The notes under the pieces are model-generated. The model had not been told where the DNA came from. It searched no databases and saw only the letters and a list, made by a program, of their open reading frames with translations. Both the position numbers and the translations under genes were made by a program. Positions 59,159-64,000 of a stretch of 64,000 nt of DNA are shown here, piece by piece. The stretch comes from Pseudalkalibacillus decolorationis (GTDB taxonomy: Bacteria > Bacillota > Bacilli > Bacillales > Fictibacillaceae). Positions within the stretch are counted from its first letter, which is position 1. Every line of letters starts with the position of its first letter. The DNA lies in the NCBI RefSeq assembly GCF_024609785.1, contig NZ_JANHJQ010000007.1, positions 1 through 64,000 of the forward strand, written 5' to 3'.

Positions 59159-59298
59159 TTTAATATATGAAAAGCAGGAATTTATTATGTCTTTCCCGAA
59201 TAAGTAATCAGCAAAGGGTAAACAGTCTTTAACCTCATATGTGTAAAAAAGGCGAAAATAGGGAATAGACAAATATCATATACAATCGGAGGAAATAT

Positions 59299-59784
59299 AT
59301 GACGAAAACAGAGATCATCAGGAATTTTATGCGTTTTGATCAATGGATTCAAAGTTTGGAGTCAGTGCCTAAAAAGGATTGGTTTCAACCTATGAAGTCC
59401 GGAAAATGGTCAATTGCAGAAGTAATTGCTCATTTGACCTACTGGGATCGCTACTTTTTAAAAGAACGTTACCCACTCATGAAGCACGGTGCAAACTTAC
59501 CCCGTGTTATCGATGTAGATATAATGAACCAACGAGCTTCTCTTTATGCGAAAAGTGGTGTTACAGCAGATTCAATCGTGAAGGACTTCTTAGAAACACG
59601 AGATTTATTAATTAAAGCGATTAATGCTAGAAGTGAAGAAGAGATGGATGAGCCCTTTAAAATTCGAGGACACGAAGCAACCTTGCGAAAATATCTAATC
59701 AGCCTGTGTGAACATGACCGCCATCATAAACATCAAATTGAAGATTTTCTTAACAAATCTCAGAAAGAGAAGGAGCTAAAGTGA
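59299..59784 (+). CDS. DinB-superfamily protein
   Basis: A 161-residue four-helix protein: FMRFDQWIQSLESVPKKDWF, KSGKWSIAEVIAHLTYWDRY and LISLCEHDRHHKHQIEDFL supply the metal-binding histidines (H near 49, H139 and H143) of the DinB/YfiT fold. These are putative thiol-dependent transferases. The ribosome binding site ATCGGAGG is seven bases before ATG 59299. Monocistronic. Confidence 0.88.
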   Translation: MTKTEIIRNFMRFDQWIQSLESVPKKDWFQPMKSGKWSIAEVIAHLTYWDRYFLKERYPLMKHGANLPRVIDVDIMNQRASLYAKSGVTADSIVKDFLETRDLLIKAINARSEEEMDEPFKIRGHEATLRKYLISLCEHDRHHKHQIEDFLNKSQKEKELK

Positions 59785-59812
59785 TACGGTTATTGTATCG
59801 CTTTTTCTTTTT
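59778..59812 (+). terminator. Terminator overlapping the end of the DinB gene
   Basis: AAAGTGATAC-N7-GTATCGCTTTTT followed by CTTTTT; the stem starts inside the last codons. Confidence 0.85.
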
Positions 59813-59883
59813 GCCATCTAAACCAAACCATATCGATAGGATCCTCATCTAACTACTGAAAAATCGAGAGGGGGAGGGCGAGG

Positions 59884-60003
59884 GTGATTGAGCCTAAACA
59901 AAATGTGCCCGGAAAAACTAATTATAATAATAAAGAAGAACGATTGGAATGGCTCATGGAAGAGTACGGTCACAATGTAATTCGGCTTGCCTCAAAAAAC
60001 TAA
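59884..60003 (+). pseudogene. N-terminal fragment of an ECF sigma factor
   Basis: GTG 59884 follows GGGGGAGGG and opens 39 codons ending KEERLEWLMEEYGHNVIRLA then SKN and a stop. EERLEWLMEEYG.NVIRLA is the start of Bacillus ECF sigma factors, after which a YTYVKD-type segment and region 2 should follow; none is found. It is a truncated gene with intact expression signals. No anti-sigma gene is near. Confidence 0.7.
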
Positions 60004-60119
60004 GGAACTTATGAAGACTTTTAAACCATCAAATTAGTAACATAAAAGCTCATTTACACCGTTAAGAAAAAACGCATTAGCCTCGTGTCATCTCTTTAAG
60101 GACTTAGGCCCAGCCTGGG

Positions 60120-60533
60120 TTAAAACTTGGCATCCTCCAAGTATTCTCCCCCTAAAATAGTTGCGATTCTCTCTTGCTTTTCATCCTCACTTTTATATTC
60201 AAAAAGACCAATACGATTTCCCCATGGATCGGTGAAAGTGCCCCATTTCACAGGTACTTCTTCTCTAGAATGAATTTCAAATGTTTCAATATTTAATTCA
60301 TTTATCAACTTATCACGTTCAGCTGCTATATCAGTAACACCCAATCGAATCGGTCCGTTTCCTTCTGTCAGTGTTCCTTCAGCAACCTGTAACCAGCAGC
60401 CTGGGATAAGTTCCCATTCTGCGAAGCCATCGTGTGGGATAAAATCAGGCTTCTTGTTTAACAGTGTTTCATACCATTTTTGACCTTTTTCTATATCCGA
60501 AACACGAACTTGAACTGTCATTTCATAGATCAT
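60120..60533 (-). CDS. VOC-family protein
   Basis: A 137-residue protein: VQVRVSDIEKGQKWYETLLN, FAEWELIPGCWLQVAEG and WGTFTDPWGNRIGLFEYKSE follow the glyoxalase/bleomycin-resistance fold. The metal ligands are incomplete (no N-terminal His; E in the last strand), so enzymatic activity is uncertain. ATG 60533 follows AAAAGGGG. Confidence 0.85.
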   Translation of the reverse strand: MIYEMTVQVRVSDIEKGQKWYETLLNKKPDFIPHDGFAEWELIPGCWLQVAEGTLTEGNGPIRLGVTDIAAERDKLINELNIETFEIHSREEVPVKWGTFTDPWGNRIGLFEYKSEDEKQERIATILGGEYLEDAKF

Positions 60534-60655
60534 GAGAAAAACCCCTTTTATCTTTTTTTACACGTTAACAAAGTTTTAAAATTCTATATCTATACAAATT
60601 TCGATAATAGTAGGCTTATTTCCTGTTCAAAAAAAGGGTACACAAAACAGCATCC

Positions 60656-61342
60656 TTACCTTCTTTTTATAGTGGTAAACGATAGGGTGGTTGGGAAACG
60701 ATAGACCGCAAATAATAGGATGTAGGATAGGAGAATGACTGCCCCGACCCATAGCCAGGCCATTGTCATGTTACCCGTATCGATAGCTAAGTATATGGCT
60801 GTTGGGACCGTTTGCGTTTTGCCAGGAATGTTTCCTGCAAACATTAGGGTCGCACCGAATTCACCGAGTCCACGCGTGAAGCTAAGAACAAATCCAGTAA
60901 GAATCGACTGAACTGCGAGGGGGATTGAAATTCGGACGAAAACTTGAAAGTCTGTAGCACCATCGACTTTAGCCGCATCTTCAATTTCGTCATCGACGGC
61001 CTCAAATCCAGTTTTAGCAGATTGATACATAAGCGGGAAGGAAACGACAACTGCTGCAATGACCGCTGCCCACCATGTGAATATAATCGGTTGCTTAAAT
61101 ATCGCCTCAATCAATTGGCCAACTGGGCTTTTCAATCCGAAAATAACGAGCAATAGAAAGCCAACAACAGTGGGCGGCAGTACTAATGGGAGCATAATTA
61201 ATGTTTCCAGTACTGTTTTTCCTTTAAAGGATTTTCGAGCCATTAATCGACCAGTCAGAAGTCCGAGAACTCCTACGATAAAACCGGCCGTGCAAGCCAC
61301 AGTTATAGAAAGAAGTATAGGTGTCCAGAAAGAATGTATCAT
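60656..61342 (-). CDS. modB: Molybdate ABC transporter permease ModB
   Basis: About 228 residues from ATG 61342 (GAGGG site). Five or six transmembrane helices and the cytosolic loop D-D-E-I-E-D-A-A-x-V-D-G-A-T that docks the ATPase. LPLVLPPTVVGFLLLVIFG and RGLGEFGATLMFAGNIPGKT are signature ModB blocks. No modC follows: the next 120 bases hold only a VOC gene end, so the ATPase must be encoded elsewhere, as in B. subtilis. Confidence 0.95.
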   Translation of the reverse strand: MIHSFWTPILLSITVACTAGFIVGVLGLLTGRLMARKSFKGKTVLETLIMLPLVLPPTVVGFLLLVIFGLKSPVGQLIEAIFKQPIIFTWWAAVIAAVVVSFPLMYQSAKTGFEAVDDEIEDAAKVDGATDFQVFVRISIPLAVQSILTGFVLSFTRGLGEFGATLMFAGNIPGKTQTVPTAIYLAIDTGNMTMAWLWVGAVILLSYILLFAVYRFPTTLSFTTIKRR

Positions 61343-61352
61343 ATGAAAACCC

Positions 61353-62150
61353 TCAGTCAATCGGAATGAATCCGTAGTCTTTAAATGTTTTATGAGCAAA
61401 TTCAGATTTTAAAAAAGTGAAAAAGTCGATTGCTGCTTCTTGTTTTTCGGTTCCCTTTACAATTCCAGCAGGATAGATAATAGGTGAATGATGCCTCGAT
61501 TTTACTGTATTAATCACTTTAATTTGATCAGAAACCTTTGCATCAGTGGCATAGACGAATCCGATATCAACATTACCGGTTTCAACATAGGTTAGAACCT
61601 GTCGAACATCTTTTGCATAGACCATTTTATTCTTAACCGTTTTCCAGATGTTTGTACTTTGTAGTGATTCCTTTGCATATCGCCCAGCTGGCACAGAAGC
61701 GGGAACGCCAATCGAAATCCGTCTAATTTCAGATCGAGTTATGCCTTGCAGTTCATTTAAATGAACTGTGTGATCTTTTTGAGTAATGAGTACGAGTTCA
61801 TTTTGTAAAAGCTTCGTTGTATGCTGAGTATCGAGTAACCCTTTTTTCATAAGCGCTTCAAACTTTTCCTCAGAGGCTGAGAGGAAAACATCAGCAGGTG
61901 CACCTTGTTCAATTTGCCGTTGCAGGGTTCCTGAAGAGGCTAAGTTTAAGATAACATTTATGGAAGGATGCTCTTCTTCAAATTCAAGTTCGATCTCCTT
62001 CAATGTATCGGTCAAGCTTGATGCGGCTGAAACATAAAGCGTACTTTGCTCCCCATGCTGTGTTGGCCCTGAGTGATTACATCCTGCTAAGAATACGATC
62101 GCTAAAAGTATAATTTGAATCGCTTTTATATAATTCGTTTGATGAGACAT
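61353..62150 (-). CDS. modA: Molybdate-binding lipoprotein ModA
   Basis: A 265-residue lipoprotein with lipobox L-A-G-C24. LYVSAASSLTDTLKEIELEF, NLASSGTLQRQIEQGAPADVFLSAS-type segment and VPASVPAGRYAKESLQ are the molybdate-site blocks, and a late ETGNVDIGFVYATDA follows. It delivers molybdate or tungstate to ModB, whose gene begins ten bases later. Confidence 0.95.
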   Translation of the reverse strand: MSHQTNYIKAIQIILLAIVFLAGCNHSGPTQHGEQSTLYVSAASSLTDTLKEIELEFEEEHPSINVILNLASSGTLQRQIEQGAPADVFLSASEEKFEALMKKGLLDTQHTTKLLQNELVLITQKDHTVHLNELQGITRSEIRRISIGVPASVPAGRYAKESLQSTNIWKTVKNKMVYAKDVRQVLTYVETGNVDIGFVYATDAKVSDQIKVINTVKSRHHSPIIYPAGIVKGTEKQEAAIDFFTFLKSEFAHKTFKDYGFIPID

Positions 62151-62255
62151 TTAAGTCACTTCCAGTATGTAAAATCCTTTATATCTTACTATACAGAAAT
62201 GAAAAGTCACCTGTCCAGGAACAAGTGAAGAAATGGGGAGGGTGAAATAAAGAAA

Positions 62256-62315
62256 AGGGGGCTGTGGCCAAAATGTTCATTTGTGAACCTTTTGAATCAG
62301 CCCCATCCTTTTATA
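62256..62315 (+). terminator. GACTCA-type hairpin downstream of nothing on this strand
   Basis: GGGGCTG..CCAAAATGTTCA-TT-TGTGAACCTTTTGAATCAGCCCC then TCCTTTTATA. A diverged member of the same terminator family. Confidence 0.6.
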
Positions 62316-62337
62316 AGGTAAGAAAGATTTGAATGGT

Positions 62338-62755
62338 CATAGATTGGTGATTGTACATATTAGAGGTCTGTCTAAAGCCATTTAGCGTTAAAAGTAGCAG
62401 TGACTCGTCTACAAGAGTACAAGAAGATCATATTTAATGAAAAATATGCCGATTTAACAGCTGTTCTCAATAGAATTCATCTGGATTTTCAGAATTCAAC
62501 CGGAACTGAGACTAATTCATCTGGAAACCCTAGAATTCATCCATATTGAGACTAATTTATCCGGAAAATCTGGAATTCGTCCGTACTGAGACTAATTCAT
62601 CCGGGAAACCTGGAATTAGTCCATATCGAGAATAATTCATCCGGAAAATCTGGAATTCCTCCAAACTGAGACTAATTCATCCAGAAAACATCGAATTCAT
62701 CCGAACTGAGACTAATTCAACTAAAAGATTCGAGACACCAGGATAATAGGCAAGA
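62338..62755 (+). repeat. Composite repeat element with 20-bp units, expanded copy
   Basis: Head 62338-62415 (GGTGATTGTACAT, GGTCTGTCTAAAGCC, ATTTAGCGTTAAAA) matches 12702-12785. About 13 half units of 20 bp begin at 62474, 62493, 62514, 62534 and so on to 62714, alternating AATTCATCCGGAAAATCTGG and AATTCATCCGTACTGAGACT. The tail GAGACACCAGGATAATAGGC (62732-62751) matches the tail at 12.9 kb. No coding frame. Confidence 0.85.
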
Positions 62756-62764
62756 TATTGTTTC

Positions 62765-64000
62765 TTATAAGTTGTAGATTTTTGTGTATTTTTGTTCGAG
62801 ATAGTCGACGAGATATTTCGCGTTAAGCTCTTCACCAGTTACTTTCTTAATCAGTTCAGCAGGAGTGTATAGTTTGCCATACTGATGAATGTTTTCACGA
62901 AGCCACTCCCGAATATTCATGAACTCCCCATTTTGGATGGAGGAATAAAAATCTGGTAGGTCTTTGACGACTTTGTTTAACATTTGTGCACCATAAAGAT
63001 TTCCTAATGAGTATGACGGGAAGTAACCGACACCGCCATGGGACCAGTGAACATCCTGTAAAACGCCGAGACGATTTGAAGGAGGAGTGATTCCGAGATA
63101 ATCAACCATCTTTTCATTCCAGACATTCGGAAGGTCCTTAACTTGTATATCACCAGCGATTAAGCTTTTTTCAATTTCATAGCGGACCATAATGTGAAGG
63201 TTATACGTAAGTTCATCGGCTTCAACTCGAATAAGTGAAGGTTCTACACAGTTGATCGCTCTATAAAATTCTTCAAGCGAGATGCCACTAAGCTCATGTG
63301 GGAAGTGTTGCTTTAAATCATCATAAAAGAAGGTCCAGAATTCCTTCGTACGACCAACAAAATTCTCAAGGAATCTTGATTGGGACTCATGGATTCCAAA
63401 TGAAGCACCGCGACGAATCACACGACCTTCATATTCCGCATTAACCCCTTGTTCATAAAGAGCATGACCTGTTTCGTGTATTGTACCGAAAATGGCCATA
63501 CGCATATTTTCAGGTTCATATCTTGTAGTAATTCGCACATCTCCGGTATTGATTCCCATAGCAAAAGGATGGGTCGTTTCATCAAGGCGTCCGGCATCAA
63601 GATCATAACCTAATTTCGGGATAATAAATTCTGCAAATGCCTTTTGTTTTGCCACATCAAATGTCTGGTCGAAGACTTCATTTCTCGGTTTACTAGAAGA
63701 TTGTTGAATCCGGTTCAATAAATCAATGCTTTTTTCACGAAGATCAGAGAAAAGTGGGTCAAGCTTCTCAACCGTCAACCCAGGTTCAAAATCATCGAGT
63801 AATGCATCATAAGGGTGTTTTTCGTAGCCATAGTATTCTGCAAATTGTTTCTTCATATCAATCATTTTTTCTAAATATGGTTCAAAGTGAGAGAAATCAT
63901 CATTTGAACGAGCTTCTTCCCAAGCATCGTTTGCGTTGGAAGAAAGAATGACATACTCATTATACACATCTGATGGTATACTTTTCGATTTGTTATATTC
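62765..64000 (-). CDS. Carboxypeptidase Taq (M32), partial at the window edge
   Basis: The frame is open to the window edge; about 411 residues of an expected 500 are present. The zinc motif H-E-T-G-H (in GTIHETGHALYEQG) and the later ESQSRFLENFVGR (third ligand E) mark peptidase family M32. GVGYFPSYSLGNLYGAQ is also diagnostic. It is a cytosolic metallocarboxypeptidase. The first part of the gene, including the start, lies right of 64000. Confidence 0.93.
   Translation of the reverse strand, partial: EYNKSKSIPSDVYNEYVILSSNANDAWEEARSNDDFSHFEPYLEKMIDMKKQFAEYYGYEKHPYDALLDDFEPGLTVEKLDPLFSDLREKSIDLLNRIQQSSSKPRNEVFDQTFDVAKQKAFAEFIIPKLGYDLDAGRLDETTHPFAMGINTGDVRITTRYEPENMRMAIFGTIHETGHALYEQGVNAEYEGRVIRRGASFGIHESQSRFLENFVGRTKEFWTFFYDDLKQHFPHELSGISLEEFYRAINCVEPSLIRVEADELTYNLHIMVRYEIEKSLIAGDIQVKDLPNVWNEKMVDYLGITPPSNRLGVLQDVHWSHGGVGYFPSYSLGNLYGAQMLNKVVKDLPDFYSSIQNGEFMNIREWLRENIHQYGKLYTPAELIKKVTGEELNAKYLVDYLEQKYTKIYNL

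Noticed and set aside
62474-62733. Direct repeats resembling a CRISPR array
   Set aside because: Units are 20 bp and abut each other; there are no unique spacers and no cas genes.
1-64000. tRNA, rRNA, riboswitch or T-box elements
   Set aside because: No cloverleaf, rRNA core sequence, T-box motif or known riboswitch pattern was recognised by eye on either strand; a covariance search was not possible.

Overview
The window looks like chromosomal DNA from a low-GC Gram-positive of the Bacillaceae, outside the B. subtilis species complex. Reasons: many products are recognisably Bacillus-type (HtpX with a divergent YkrK-like regulator, ClpE with CtsR boxes, BdbC/BdbD, NfrA, YfkAB, BmrA, YtzC-like and YjcZ-like proteins); ribosome binding sites are strong AGGAGG types with frequent GTG and TTG starts; and Zur-, CtsR- and sigma-54-type sites follow Bacillus consensus. 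The genus cannot be fixed from the sequence alone. No rRNA, tRNA, CRISPR array or prophage was seen. Most of the window is ordinary core and accessory metabolism, but the intergenic DNA is unusually rich in short dispersed repeats.

0-8 kb: the end of an IS3-type element, a Crp/Fnr regulator, a frameshifted IS1182-type transposase, a glutaredoxin-like gene followed by a decayed OsmC-like gene, a DedA-type membrane protein overlapping a CDP-alcohol phosphatidyltransferase, a peroxidase-related gene remnant, a BsuPI lipoprotein, and the htpX/ykrK divergon with matching inverted repeats at both promoters. 8-20 kb: an ABC-F protein, RNase Z, a toast-rack protein, the radical SAM protein YfkAB, an Asp-rich secreted protein, a quinone-oxidoreductase-like MDR protein, a cupredoxin and an FAD oxidoreductase, separated by repeat arrays. 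20-35 kb: patatin, the disulfide pair BdbD-BdbC, NfrA, a flavodoxin-fold reductase, ClpE, an ABC-2 exporter, the 5-oxoprolinase operon pxpB-pxpC-pxpA, a truncated PadR fused to the front of an acetyltransferase gene, an EamA permease, a NIPSNAP-Nudix fusion and an M50 protease.

35-50 kb: an HxlR regulator and a quinone-reductase-type gene that share a 29-bp operator-like sequence, a broken SRPBCC gene, an HpaB-like monooxygenase, YitT, a MarR regulator, then a sigma-54 activator followed by a clear -24/-12 promoter driving a GntP permease and a 3-hydroxybutyrate dehydrogenase, a polysaccharide deacetylase and a BmrA-type exporter. 50-64 kb: a pair of overlapping small ORFs behind a perfect sigma-A promoter, PadR-ChrA, isochorismatase and VOC proteins, a protein apparently starting at ATT, a Zur-box operon in which the zinc-binding protein ZnuA is paired with the YcgR/YcgQ membrane proteins instead of an ABC transporter, modA-modB, and the start-truncated (by the window edge) M32 carboxypeptidase.

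The most distinctive material is non-coding. (1) A MITE-like family with GTTCAAAAAG/CTTTTTGAAC termini has four copies, each flanked by an AT-rich 5-7 bp direct repeat; two copies sit exactly on stop codons. (2) A modular repeat that starts with ACGTTAAGAAAGTATAA occurs about ten times, usually right after a terminator T-run, and one copy truncates a gene. (3) A composite element with a fixed head and tail encloses different numbers of a 20-bp alternating repeat at 12.8 kb and 62.5 kb. Five gene remnants show active gene decay.
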